From contig NZ_PPSL01000004.1 in the NCBI RefSeq assembly GCF_002954265.1, positions 372,001 to 436,000 of the forward strand: a stretch of 64,000 bases of DNA, read 5' to 3'. Both the position numbers and the translations under genes were made by a program. Source of the DNA: Flavipsychrobacter stenotrophus (lineage in GTDB: Bacteria > Bacteroidota > Bacteroidia > Chitinophagales > Chitinophagaceae). Under the pieces are notes generated by a model, which made no database searches, was not told the origin of the DNA, and saw nothing but the letters and a program-made list of their open reading frames with translations. Shown one piece after another: positions 9,318 to 16,669 of the stretch. The first letter of the stretch is position 1. The number at the start of each line of letters is the position of its first letter.

Positions 9318-10085
9318 TTAGTCGTTGTTTCGCTTGTTGCCGAATAATTGAAGTAGCAGCAGGAAAAGATTGATAAAATCAAGATAGAGGCTTAGTGCGC
9401 CCATTACGATTAATTTTTGGGTGTCATTGGCAGATATTTCCTGAAATTCGATGCCTGCGCCTATTCGTTTCAGTTTCTGTACATCATATGCAGTAAGACC
9501 CAGGAAGACGGCAACACCAACAAAACTGGATATATAACCAAGTAGGGTGCTGTGCAGAAACATATTAACCATGCTGGCAATAATGATGCCCACCAACCCC
9601 ATGGTAAGAAATGACCCGAATGTGGTCAGGTCTTTATCTGTAGTGTAGCCCATGACTGCCATTACCCCAAACATTATTGACGCTGATGCGAAACAAGTTA
9701 GCAACGAGCCAGCAGTATAGGTAATGAAGATGGTACTCAAACTCATGCCCATAACCGCAGCAAACAACACCAGCAACAAGGTTAACACGGGAGAAGACAA
9801 TTTTCTGAATCCTACAGACATTATTATTACAAACAGTATCGGGGCAAATACAATAAACATGCCTAGGCTAGTAAAGCTAGGTTTGTTAAGTACTACTTTA
9901 TAAAGACTGCTTTGTAATTCAAGATTTGAAGCGAAAAGTAACGAAACTATAGCTGACACACCAAGCGCAATAAACATCCATAAAAACACCCCGGACATAA
10001 ATTTCTTAGAGATCGCACCTGCAGGTATCTGTCTGCTCTCTAATACTGTGTAATTTGAAAACGGATGAGAATTATTATTGTTCAT
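9318..10085 (-). CDS. Bax inhibitor-1/YccA family membrane protein
   Basis: A 255-residue protein with a soluble N-terminus (residues 1-30) and seven predicted membrane helices, in the arrangement of bacterial BI-1/YetJ/YccA proteins. The family's late-core signature is visible as FLGLTAYDVQKLKRIG before the last helix, as is the C-terminal MGALSLYLDFINLFLLLLQLFG. Members are pH-dependent calcium leak channels (YetJ) or interact with FtsH (YccA); which applies here is unknown. It is transcribed alone and convergent to the PAS gene, with a shared terminator. Confidence 0.93.
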   Translation of the reverse strand: MNNNNSHPFSNYTVLESRQIPAGAISKKFMSGVFLWMFIALGVSAIVSLLFASNLELQSSLYKVVLNKPSFTSLGMFIVFAPILFVIIMSVGFRKLSSPVLTLLLVLFAAVMGMSLSTIFITYTAGSLLTCFASASIMFGVMAVMGYTTDKDLTTFGSFLTMGLVGIIIASMVNMFLHSTLLGYISSFVGVAVFLGLTAYDVQKLKRIGAGIEFQEISANDTQKLIVMGALSLYLDFINLFLLLLQLFGNKRNND

Positions 10086-10199
10086 GATGTTATTAATCTC
10101 CTGTAAAATTAAACAAACTGTGATTGATAAAGAACTACTGAAGTGTTGTTACTACTGCTTTTAACTTAGAATTATACCAAAAGTTAAGGAAGAGTGCCA

Positions 10200-11081
10200 T
10201 TACTTTATGAATTGCGACCTTGGCCGTCTGAAACAGGCATCCAGCTCTATAAAAAATGTGTTTTTAAGTTTCTCTGTATAGCCCCCTGAGGGTAGTGTTA
10301 CCTTGCTTGCGCCAAGCGGTAGAGCATAAGTTGGTATAACAGTAAACATCCACTTGCCGGCATACAGGATTGTTTTTGCACTCAATTCCAGCGCCACCGG
10401 CTTTATCTTTCCCGGTGTTTCAATAGCACTGTTGATAACTATATTATCGTTTCTGAGCGTCCTGTTGATGAAGTACTGGTCGTAATAGTGGAGTGTACCC
10501 ATGTAGAAGCTAAATGCCGGATAAATGTTGAGTTTCTTATCAGCCAGTTGAAAATGGTGGTCCAGCGTAGCCTTGATCACAATGTCCTGTGTGGCTCCGT
10601 TGTTGATATCAAATGCAAGAGTGGGCTCTATCAGGTCATTTCTGTATTGGCAGTAAATACCTGCATTTTCTGTAATGGCTGAGCGCACTGCGGGGCTGTT
10701 TTTGTAATAAATGTATTTCTCGGCATGTACGCCGGCCAATATGTTAGTACCATAAGTATGGTCGTAGCCTCCACTCAGCGTGGTTAGGTCAAAATGGCCT
10801 GTCTTTTTGGTGAACGCATAAGATTCGGCAATATCGAAATAAAATCCCCTGCGATTATAATAGGAAATGTAAGCAGTGAGGTAGGGCACTCTGCTGCCAT
10901 CTTTACGGCCCAGGTATACATTGTTAGTAACAGAGTTCACTCCCAGGTCCAGGTGAGTAACATCATCCATCGGGTCTTCATTCTCAAACTCCTTGTGCAG
11001 GTGGTACAATCCGCTGTTCTGCGCATGCCCCATACCTGCGCCCAGCATCATGATAAAAAATCCTATCCAGCATTTTTTCAT
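10200..11081 (-). CDS. Outer-membrane beta-barrel-like protein, unknown function
   Basis: The chosen start is the ATG at 11081, which gives a signal peptide (MKKCWIGFFIMMLGAGMGHAQ). The longer reading frame from 11327 only adds translated intergenic repeat. The mature part of about 270 residues is rich in alternating amphipathic strands with aromatic girdles (PYLTAYISYYNRRGFYFDIAESYAF, shortened here to YISYYNRRGFYFDIAESYA) and ends in FFIELDACF followed by a basic tail, suggesting an outer membrane barrel or its periplasmic relative. I do not recognise a named family. The upstream region carries a composite intergenic repeat also found before xth. Confidence 0.7.
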   Translation of the reverse strand: MKKCWIGFFIMMLGAGMGHAQNSGLYHLHKEFENEDPMDDVTHLDLGVNSVTNNVYLGRKDGSRVPYLTAYISYYNRRGFYFDIAESYAFTKKTGHFDLTTLSGGYDHTYGTNILAGVHAEKYIYYKNSPAVRSAITENAGIYCQYRNDLIEPTLAFDINNGATQDIVIKATLDHHFQLADKKLNIYPAFSFYMGTLHYYDQYFINRTLRNDNIVINSAIETPGKIKPVALELSAKTILYAGKWMFTVIPTYALPLGASKVTLPSGGYTEKLKNTFFIELDACFRRPRSQFIK

Positions 11082-11155
11082 TCGTACATCCTGTTTTACC
11101 CAAACAAATATATGGAAGTGCAGGTCATGTTGGTAATTCTTCGAAAAGATTGCTG

Positions 11156-11345
11156 AATATCGTATTTGCACGCCCCCAAATACCTCTGCCGCTGTTGTGT
11201 CGCTCCTGTCGCTAGAGTTAGTTCCGATTATTTCGGAACTCTCGTGACGACATAGTTTCCGAGCATCGGGAAGTACTTTTGTAAGCATCCACAAACCAAC
11301 TTCCGCTGTAGTGTCCCCGTCCAACACCTATCGCCCCGTTTCCTC
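11156..11345 (+). repeat. Composite intergenic repeat, copy 1 (about 190 bp)
   Basis: This stretch contains CTCTGCCGCTGTTGTGTC, CTCCTGTCGCTAGAGTTAG, an inner hairpin AGTTCCGA/TCGGAACT (about 11218-11240) and CTCTCGTGACGACAT, then a shorter related unit (TTTTGTAAGCATCCACA..., CCGCTGTAGTGTCCCCGTC). The same order of blocks recurs at 18970-19165. The rest of the gap to 11582 is AT-rich and holds a short ATTGAGCCATTGAGCAAT direct repeat (11408-11442) and the rplS promoters. Confidence 0.65.
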
Positions 11346-11552
11346 ACTTTATTCTGAACATTCTTGTATTCTGACCGTCCAGATCTAGACAATTACATCA
11401 AACTTTATTGAGCCATTGAGCAATTAAGCCATTGAGCAATTTATTTCGTACATTTGCAGTCCAACTCTTATTATAAATCTGGCCGCAGATCAATAATATT
11501 TATTTCCTGAATTATTTTTTCTGAAAAATGATTTCTGAAATGAATTTATTAT

Positions 11553-11560
11553 TACCTTTG
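11553..11560 (+). promoter_or_regulatory. -7 element of the rplS promoter
   Basis: TACCTTTG at 11553-11560, followed by CAGTCCC, fits TAnnTTTG and lies 22 bp before the rplS start. A second, similar TACATTTGCAGTCC is at 11449-11462, about 125 bp upstream, so two start sites are possible. Confidence 0.5.
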
Positions 11561-11582
11561 CAGTCCCAAAATAAATTAACAA

Positions 11583-11969
11583 ATGGAAGCAGTAGCTTTT
11601 ATACACGAGCAACTAACCGGCAAGAAGGAATTCCCTAAATTCAAAGCAGGTGATAACATCACGGTTAACTATAAAATTATAGAAGGAAACAAAGAACGTA
11701 TCCAGTCTTTCAAAGGCGATGTTCTTAAGCGTCAGGGAACCGGAGCAACTGCTACTTTCACTGTTCGTAAAATTTCTGACGGTGTAGGCGTTGAGCGTTT
11801 ATTCCCGATCTTCTCCCCAAATATCGATTCTATCATACTTAACAAGTCTGGTCGTGTTCGTCGTGCTAAGTTGTTCTATCTTCGTGAGCGTTCAGGTAAA
11901 TCTGCTCGTATCAAGGAAAAGAAGATGCTGGTTGGTGCAGGTAAGAAAGATAAGAAAGCAGCTAAGTAA
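11583..11969 (+). CDS. rplS: 50S ribosomal protein L19
   Basis: A 128-residue protein with the L19 core: the FKAGDNITVNYKIIEGNKER strand pair, the QSFKGDVLKRQGTGATATFTV region, GVGVERLFPIFSPNID and VRRAKLFYLRERSGKSARIKE. It has the lysine-rich tail usual in Bacteroidota. L19 sits at the 30S-50S interface of the ribosome. It stands alone with its own promoter and terminator; the customary operon partners rimM and trmD are 14 kb away at 25968-27232. Confidence 0.98.
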   Translation: MEAVAFIHEQLTGKKEFPKFKAGDNITVNYKIIEGNKERIQSFKGDVLKRQGTGATATFTVRKISDGVGVERLFPIFSPNIDSIILNKSGRVRRAKLFYLRERSGKSARIKEKKMLVGAGKKDKKAAK

Positions 11970-11989
11970 TCTCTTAATAATATTCCGGG

Positions 11990-12018
11990 AAAGGGTACGT
12001 TATACAACGTACCCTTTT
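11990..12018 (+). terminator. rplS terminator
   Basis: AAAGGGTACGTT (11990-12001) pairs with AACGTACCCTTTT (12006-12018) around a 4-nt loop and is followed by a T-rich stretch, a strong intrinsic terminator. Confidence 0.85.
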
Positions 12019-12037
12019 CTGTTTTTAGTACATGAGA

Positions 12038-12076
12038 TAATTTTGTTTAAATAAAAAAATAATTATTTAAACAAAA
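12038..12076 (+). promoter_or_regulatory. Promoter overlapped by a perfect 13-bp inverted repeat, before the photolyase cluster
   Basis: TTTTGTTTAAATA at 12041-12053 and its exact complement TATTTAAACAAAA at 12064-12076 are separated by 10 bp. A -7 like element TAATTTTG (12038-12045) overlaps the left arm, so the transcription start would fall inside the repeat. The geometry (13-10-13, AT-rich, no T run after it, 38 bp before the SDR start) fits a dimer operator better than a terminator. Confidence 0.6.
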
Positions 12077-12113
12077 ATAACCTAACTTCATATGCCCAAT
12101 TAAAGAGGGTGAT

Positions 12114-12800
12114 ATGAAAACTAACCTCATCATAGGTGCCAGTTCGGGTATAGGTCTTGCACTCGCCAAACAACTGATTGCAAAGGGAGAGAAAGTAATT
12201 GCGCTATCCCGCACAGTTCCCGCAATCGACAATATAGAGCATCATTTCTACGATGCTGTATCAACAGATGCCCTTCCCGATCTACAAACAGCCATAGATA
12301 GTATAGTGTATTGCCCAGGATCCATCAACCTCCGGCCATTTAGGGCGCTAAAACCTGCCGATTTTTTACAGGAGCTACAGCTCAATGTTATGGGCGCTAT
12401 CAATTGCATTCAAAAATACTATTCCAATCTTTCGGCATCAGAAAATGCGTCTATACTCATGTTCAGCACAGTGGCTGTACAAACGGGTATGCCTTTTCAT
12501 GCATCAATAGCCGTTTCTAAGGGGGCTATCGAGGGTCTTACAAGGTCGCTGGCAGCTGAGTTTGCGCCAAAGGTGCGGGTGAACTGCATAGCACCTTCAC
12601 TTACCAATACACCACTGGCAGATAAGCTCATCAACACACAGGCAAAGCTGGATGTTGCTGCACTTCGCCATCCCCTGAAGAAGATCGGAGATCCTGAGCA
12701 AGTAGCAGCTATGGCAGCATTCCTGTTATCTGCCGAAGCCTCATTTATCACCGGTCAGATCATTCACATAGATGGCGGTATGTCTGCCGTAAGATTATAG
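12114..12800 (+). CDS. SDR-family oxidoreductase-like protein with altered catalytic residues
   Basis: A 228-residue Rossmann protein of the short-chain dehydrogenase/reductase superfamily. The cofactor motif is intact (IIGASSGIGLAL, residues 6-17), as are Asn91 (LNVMGA), Lys136 (AVSKGAIEGLTRSLAAEFAP) and the C-terminal ITGQIIHIDGGMSAV. The catalytic Ser position is Thr119 (FSTVA), and the tyrosine of YxxxK is Ile132 (IAVSK), so normal SDR chemistry is unlikely. It is the first gene of a tight run with flavin reductase (7 bp away), photolyase and TspO. It may bind NAD(P) as a sensor or structural partner; this is inference. A GGGTGAT sequence precedes the ATG. Confidence 0.9.
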   Translation: MKTNLIIGASSGIGLALAKQLIAKGEKVIALSRTVPAIDNIEHHFYDAVSTDALPDLQTAIDSIVYCPGSINLRPFRALKPADFLQELQLNVMGAINCIQKYYSNLSASENASILMFSTVAVQTGMPFHASIAVSKGAIEGLTRSLAAEFAPKVRVNCIAPSLTNTPLADKLINTQAKLDVAALRHPLKKIGDPEQVAAMAAFLLSAEASFITGQIIHIDGGMSAVRL

Positions 12801-12807
12801 ATAGGCT

Positions 12808-13443
12808 ATGGGGCAATTCAATACAACAGATATACTGGCAATGGAGCAGCGCTACAGGGCTGCTTTCATCAATTCATTAGGTGGGTTTAAAAGTGGGGTG
12901 CTGGTCGGTACTGTAAGTAAAGAGGGCAACACCAACCTGGCTATTTTTAATTCATTGTTCCATTTAGGCGCCAATCCCGCCTTGTGCGGATTGATCATCC
13001 GGCCCGATTCTGTGGCAAGGCACACGTATGAAAATATACTGGAGACCGGCTCTTACACAATTAATCATATAAACGAAGGCATATATAAGCAGGCGCACCA
13101 AACCTCTGCAAGGTATGACCGTGAGGTATCTGAGTTTGATGCAACAGGGCTTACCCTGCAATATGAGCAAGGGGTAATGGCCCCGTTTGTAAAAAAAAGT
13201 CATGTGCAATTTGCATTGGAGTTTGCAGAAAAGCATGAGCTGCAGATAAACGGTACTATTTTGGTAATAGGTAAGATTGTCAAGGTTATCCTACCCGATG
13301 AATGTATTGGTGCCGACGGGTTTATTGATATTGAGCGGGCAGGTACTATTACTGTGTCCGGCTTAGATAGCTATCATACTACTCAAAGATTATCCCGGCT
13401 CAGCTATGCAAAACCCGGAATAGCTATAACAGAAGTATCTTGA
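12808..13443 (+). CDS. Flavin reductase-like, FMN-binding split-barrel protein
   Basis: A 211-residue protein of the flavin reductase domain family (RutF/DIM6/NTAB type). The first strands [23 protein letters not shown] match the usual FMN-binding start, followed by [19 protein letters not shown] and SYTINHI, and a central [14 protein letters not shown]. Such proteins reduce FMN with NAD(P)H or are relatives that only bind flavin. Its TGA overlaps the TTG start of the photolyase gene by 3 bp. Reduced flavin supplied to, or sensed with, the neighbouring FAD protein is an attractive but unproven idea. Confidence 0.88.
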   Translation: MGQFNTTDILAMEQRYRAAFINSLGGFKSGVLVGTVSKEGNTNLAIFNSLFHLGANPALCGLIIRPDSVARHTYENILETGSYTINHINEGIYKQAHQTSARYDREVSEFDATGLTLQYEQGVMAPFVKKSHVQFALEFAEKHELQINGTILVIGKIVKVILPDECIGADGFIDIERAGTITVSGLDSYHTTQRLSRLSYAKPGIAITEVS

Positions 13444-14876
13444 AGCAAGCGGTCAACATAGTATGGTATAAGCGCGATCTGAGATTTACAGATCATGAAC
13501 CGTTATTTAACGCGGCTAAAACGGGCATTCCTATTTTGTTGATCTATTGTTTTGAACCATCATTAATGGCCTACCCCGATTGTGATGTGCGGCATATGCG
13601 ATTTGTCTGGCAGTCGCTGCAGGAAATGCAGGAACGACTGGATGGTGTTAATGGCAGGCTATATATTTTTCACAACGAGGCAGTGAATATTTTTGAAGAG
13701 TTGTCGGGGCTTTTTCACATAAATGGTGTCTACTCTTCAGTTGAAACCGGCAATGCACTCTCTTTCAAACGTGATAAGCATGTTGCATTATTCCTTAAAG
13801 AGCATAACATCCTCTGGCATGAATACCAGACATCAGGAGTAATAAGACGATTGCCCAACAGGGCAACCTGGGCAAAGAAATGGGCTGATAAGATGACATC
13901 TCAACCCAGTATCGTTGATGAATCTCTGCTCAAATTCGCGGTAATGAATATTGTCGATTATGAGGTAATGGCGGGCGATGCACTACCTGAAACAATTACT
14001 ACTCCTGATAAAAATTTCCAGCCGGGTGGAGAATCATGGGCCTGGAAGTACCTTGATACGTTTGTAAAAGATAGGGCCGAGAACTACAGCCGCCATATTT
14101 CCAAGCCCCAGCTCAGCCGCCGCTCTTGCAGCAGACTATCTCCTTACCTCGCCTGGGGCAACATTTCTATGCGAATGGTATACCAATATACCATGCAGCA
14201 TCACGATGCCAGCAAGCACAAAAGAGCATTAAGTAATTTTGAATCCCGCCTTTACTGGCACTGTCATTTTATACAAAAGTTCGAAAGTAACTGCAGCATA
14301 GAATTCAAAAATATAAACGCGTCATCAGCCGCCATAACTAAAGCAAAGAACGAGGACTACATTGCGGCATGGGAGACCGGGTGTACAGGTTACCCCATTG
14401 TTGACGCTTGCATGAGGTGTGTTGTGGCTACCGGGTTCATTAACTTTAGAATGAGGGCTATGGTCGTTTCCTTTTTTGTCTTTAACCTGTGGCAGGATTG
14501 GCGCGATGCTGCTCATTTTCTGGCCAGACAGTTTCTCGATTATGAGCCCGGTATTCATTATCCGCAGCTGCAAATGCAGGCAGGCACTACTATTCATAAT
14601 ACCATAAGGATGTATAACCCCGTGAAAAACTCACGTGAGCATGATGCGGAAGGTATCTTTATTAAGAACTGGCTGCCTGAATTGAAAGATGTACCCGCTG
14701 ACCTCATTCATGAACCGTGGCTACTTACACCTATTGAGCAACAGTTGTATCATTGTGAGATCGGAGTTGACTACCAGGCTCCCTTAGTGCCACTCAATGA
14801 TAGCCGAAAACATGCAAGTGATATCGTCTATAACAACAGGAAAGTAGCCAAAACATCACTAAAAAACAAGGTATGA
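13440..14876 (+). CDS. Cryptochrome/photolyase family protein, atypical
   Basis: A 478-residue protein that starts with TTG (13440), overlapping the upstream stop. Residues 5-130 form the N-terminal alpha/beta photolyase domain ([17 protein letters not shown]). The C-terminal FAD domain is recognisable from [53 protein letters not shown], and [13 protein letters not shown] with the flavin-facing Asn. The tryptophans at AWETG and QDW match two of the three electron-transfer tryptophans, but the canonical class I GGWQWAA segment is replaced by [10 protein letters not shown], so the third tryptophan and lesion contacts differ. It may be a divergent photolyase or a signalling cryptochrome. Context: a flavin reductase before and TspO after (ATGA overlap). 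Confidence 0.93.
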   Translation: MKQAVNIVWYKRDLRFTDHEPLFNAAKTGIPILLIYCFEPSLMAYPDCDVRHMRFVWQSLQEMQERLDGVNGRLYIFHNEAVNIFEELSGLFHINGVYSSVETGNALSFKRDKHVALFLKEHNILWHEYQTSGVIRRLPNRATWAKKWADKMTSQPSIVDESLLKFAVMNIVDYEVMAGDALPETITTPDKNFQPGGESWAWKYLDTFVKDRAENYSRHISKPQLSRRSCSRLSPYLAWGNISMRMVYQYTMQHHDASKHKRALSNFESRLYWHCHFIQKFESNCSIEFKNINASSAAITKAKNEDYIAAWETGCTGYPIVDACMRCVVATGFINFRMRAMVVSFFVFNLWQDWRDAAHFLARQFLDYEPGIHYPQLQMQAGTTIHNTIRMYNPVKNSREHDAEGIFIKNWLPELKDVPADLIHEPWLLTPIEQQLYHCEIGVDYQAPLVPLNDSRKHASDIVYNNRKVAKTSLKNKV

Positions 14877-15349
14877 ACATAACGAAAGTGATCACTTTTA
14901 TTGCCTGCGTAGCAGCCACTTTAGCTGTGGGTGCCGTAGCCGGTATTGCCACTGCACAGAACATTACCAACTGGTATGTATACATCAATAAGCCCTGGTT
15001 CAACCCGCCCAATTACCTTTTCGGGCCTGTATGGACAGTACTTTACCTCTTAATGGGCATCTCTTACTACATGATACTGACAACACTAACAACCGCCCCT
15101 AAACGTGCAACTGCAGTTATTGTCTTTGGTGTACAACTGGCACTCAACTTTGCATGGAGTTTCATCTTCTTTAAGTACCATCAGTTAGGTTGGGCATTAG
15201 TAGAGATAATTGCCATGTGGGTGAGCATATTTACAATGATCGTTGTGTTCTCCCGCATTAATAAGGTGGCAGCTATCATGCAGATTCCCTACATTTCCTG
15301 GGTGTCGTTTGCATCTATACTCAATTTTGCAATCTGGAGATTGAACTAA
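14873..15349 (+). CDS. TspO/MBR family membrane protein
   Basis: A 158-residue protein with five membrane helices and TspO landmarks: [20 protein letters not shown] in loop 1/helix 2, [13 protein letters not shown] in helix 3, and a final helix with [17 protein letters not shown]. TspO proteins bind and photochemically degrade porphyrins and act in light and oxidative stress responses. The start overlaps the photolyase stop (ATGA), so the two are translationally coupled. This supports a role of the cluster in light stress. Confidence 0.95.
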   Translation: MNITKVITFIACVAATLAVGAVAGIATAQNITNWYVYINKPWFNPPNYLFGPVWTVLYLLMGISYYMILTTLTTAPKRATAVIVFGVQLALNFAWSFIFFKYHQLGWALVEIIAMWVSIFTMIVVFSRINKVAAIMQIPYISWVSFASILNFAIWRLN

Positions 15350-15386
15350 TACAAATGGACATTTATTTCACACTTTTGGCTACAAC

Positions 15387-15466
15387 AACCACTCTCCTCC
15401 TTTTAAAGGAGGAGTACCCTGAGTTTCGGCCTTTTCCAGCCGAAACTCAGGGGGAGGTGGTTACAG
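15387..15466. repeat. Nested hairpin element, three-way-junction shape
   Basis: Outer arms AACCAC (15387-15392) and GTGGTT (about 15457-15463) enclose two perfect hairpins: CTCCTCCTTT/AAAGGAGGAG (10 bp arms, 15394-15414) and CCCTGAGTTTCGGC/GCCGAAACTCAGGG (14 bp arms, about 15418-15453). It lies between TspO and the DUF2256 gene and may end or process the TspO transcript. A simpler relative, CCCTCTCC/GGAGAGGG, is at 30733-30751. Confidence 0.6.
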
Positions 15467-15500
15467 CGTTTGGTGTATTTTAAAGTCGAAAAGGTATAAG

Positions 15501-15650
15501 ATGAAGACAGTAAAGAAAGCTGATCTGCCAACTAAGATCTGTACAACCTGCGGCAGGCCGTTTACCTGGCGTAAAAAATGGGAAAAAGTGTGGGCCGATG
15601 TTAAGTATTGCAGTGACAGGTGCAGGTCCGCAAAGCCCAAAAGTAACTAG
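15501..15650 (+). CDS. DUF2256 zinc-ribbon-like small protein (49 aa)
   Basis: An ATG at 15501 opens a 49-codon frame ending with TAG at 15648-15650. It reads [20 protein letters not shown] and on to [20 protein letters not shown], then CRSAKPKSN, a near-perfect match to the pattern I know for DUF2256. Four cysteines (C14, C17, C37, C41) form a treble-clef or zinc-ribbon-like knuckle. The molecular function of the family is unknown; it is often found near photolyase genes, as here. It is followed 190 bp later by the DUF2805 gene. Confidence 0.88.
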   Translation: MKTVKKADLPTKICTTCGRPFTWRKKWEKVWADVKYCSDRCRSAKPKSN

Positions 15651-15713
15651 AGATTGATATCTAGTAGGTTTATGCCAGTTAGATATCAAAATGCGGCATT
15701 CAAAACATGTCCC

Positions 15714-15785
15714 TGCGCCGTAGGTGCAAAAGGTTTGTAGTATTACAGAAACCCTCCATAACCCGCGAGCCGTAGGTTCGCGCCC
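15714..15785 (+). repeat. Composite hairpin element, copy 1
   Basis: TGCGCCGTAGGTGCA followed by AAAGGTTTGTAG, about 20 bp of spacer, then CGCGAGCCGTAGGTTCGCG. The same order of blocks occurs inverted at 38951-39030. A partial relative (GGTGCAAAAGCCTTGTAG) is at 17881-17899. Confidence 0.6.
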
Positions 15786-15837
15786 AATTGAATCAATGAC
15801 GTTTCTAAAGTATAATTGGTATTTAAACATGCTTACA

Positions 15838-16122
15838 ATGAAAGACAATATTGCTGAGTTTTCTATAATTGACAAAGACCGCATCATAGAAATGGCCTGG
15901 GAAGACAGAACGCCTTTTGAGGCCATTGAGTTTCAATTCGGGCTATCAGAAAAAGAGGTCATTGAGTTCATGCGGGCCAATTCCAAAGCATCCAGTTTCC
16001 GCATGTGGCGCAAACGGATGACTGCCCGCACCACCAAACATCAGCATCTGCGCGATACGGATGTACTCCGCTTTAAATGTAGCAGACAAAAGATCAGCGG
16101 CAATAAGATCGCTAAACGTTAG
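15838..16122 (+). CDS. DUF2805 / TIGR03643-type protein
   Basis: The reading frame begins at 15724, but the 5' part is translated repeat; conserved sequence starts at MKDNIAEFSIIDKDRIIEMA (ATG 15838, 94 residues; an ATG at 15829 is also possible). The signature AWEDRTPFEAIEFQFGLSEK, EVIEFMR, SSFRMWRKRM and the final RFKCSRQKISGNKIAKR agree with my memory of the family. The N-terminal half looks like a helix-turn-helix and the C-terminus is very basic, so nucleic-acid binding is plausible. The function is unknown; the family commonly sits beside photolyase and DUF2256 genes. Confidence 0.85.
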   Translation: MKDNIAEFSIIDKDRIIEMAWEDRTPFEAIEFQFGLSEKEVIEFMRANSKASSFRMWRKRMTARTTKHQHLRDTDVLRFKCSRQKISGNKIAKR

Positions 16123-16137
16123 TATGTTGAATAAAAA

Positions 16138-16165
16138 TGGCCTAACAGAGTACTGTCAGGCCATG
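16138..16165. terminator. Bidirectional terminator
   Basis: GGCCT-A-ACAG and CTGT-C-AGGCC pair around AGTA, with an A run on the left and a T run on the right. It lies between the convergent DUF2805 and DoxX genes. Confidence 0.65.
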
Positions 16166-16566
16166 TATGTTTTTACATTAAGATATTGCAAGGCTATCTG
16201 AGTACCATTATACTTTTTCTGATAGCTGAAATAGGATATCAGTAACACTACAATTAATACAATGGGGGTTACTACTTTGCTCACCGGATCGCCACTTATA
16301 AAATGCGCTAACGACGCAGATACAAATGTCACAAAAAAACCAAAGTAAGCCCACTCCTTTATCCTTCCCGGCACCATTGGCAGGAGTAATGCCATAACGC
16401 CTAAAAACTTAGCAATACCAAGTTCTACCCTGAAATATCCCGGAAAACCTAGGTGTTGAAAACCATCTTTTACTTCCTGTGCTCCAAATGACATTAATGA
16501 AGACATCAGCATCATCATAGATATCAACCCCGTTGCTACCCAATACGTAATTGTTACTTTTTTCAT
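16156..16566 (-). CDS. DoxX-like membrane protein
   Basis: The 136-residue start at ATG 16566 (MKKVTITYWVATGLISMMML) is preferred; the upstream in-frame extension to 16758 crosses the intergenic regulatory region and the start of the divergent gene. There are four membrane helices, with the DoxX-like features GFPGYFRVELGIAKFLGVMALL and EWAYFGFFVTFVSASLAHF. Relatives associate with redox or quinone metabolism, but no catalytic role is fixed. It is divergent from an HxlR regulator, which probably controls it. Expression control of small membrane redox proteins by HxlR is a common arrangement. Confidence 0.87.
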   Translation of the reverse strand: MKKVTITYWVATGLISMMMLMSSLMSFGAQEVKDGFQHLGFPGYFRVELGIAKFLGVMALLLPMVPGRIKEWAYFGFFVTFVSASLAHFISGDPVSKVVTPIVLIVVLLISYFSYQKKYNGTQIALQYLNVKTYMA

Positions 16567-16595
16567 CTGTTTATTTTTGTTTGTGCAAACTTCGG

Positions 16596-16638
16596 TACAT
16601 TTGCTATACTTTAGATAGTGGTTTACTATTGTATAGTA
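16596..16638 (+). promoter_or_regulatory. HxlR promoter and candidate operator
   Basis: A -7 element TACATTTG at 16596-16603 has TTTG about 17 bp upstream. Downstream, TACTAT-TGT-ATAGTA (16624-16638) is a perfect short inverted repeat, and TTGTATAGT occurs twice as a direct repeat (about 16630 and 16648). The divergent gap is 104 bp, so one bound dimer could control both genes. Confidence 0.5.
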
Positions 16639-16669
16639 GTATCCTTTTGTATAGTTAACAACTGAGTTT

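Noticed and set aside
11082-11327. N-terminal extension of the barrel protein frame
   Set aside because: It would translate intergenic repeat DNA and hide the signal peptide that begins at 11081.
11461-11582. Possible small RNA or riboswitch before rplS
   Set aside because: AT-rich with no stable conserved fold that I can recognise; two promoter motifs explain the stretch.
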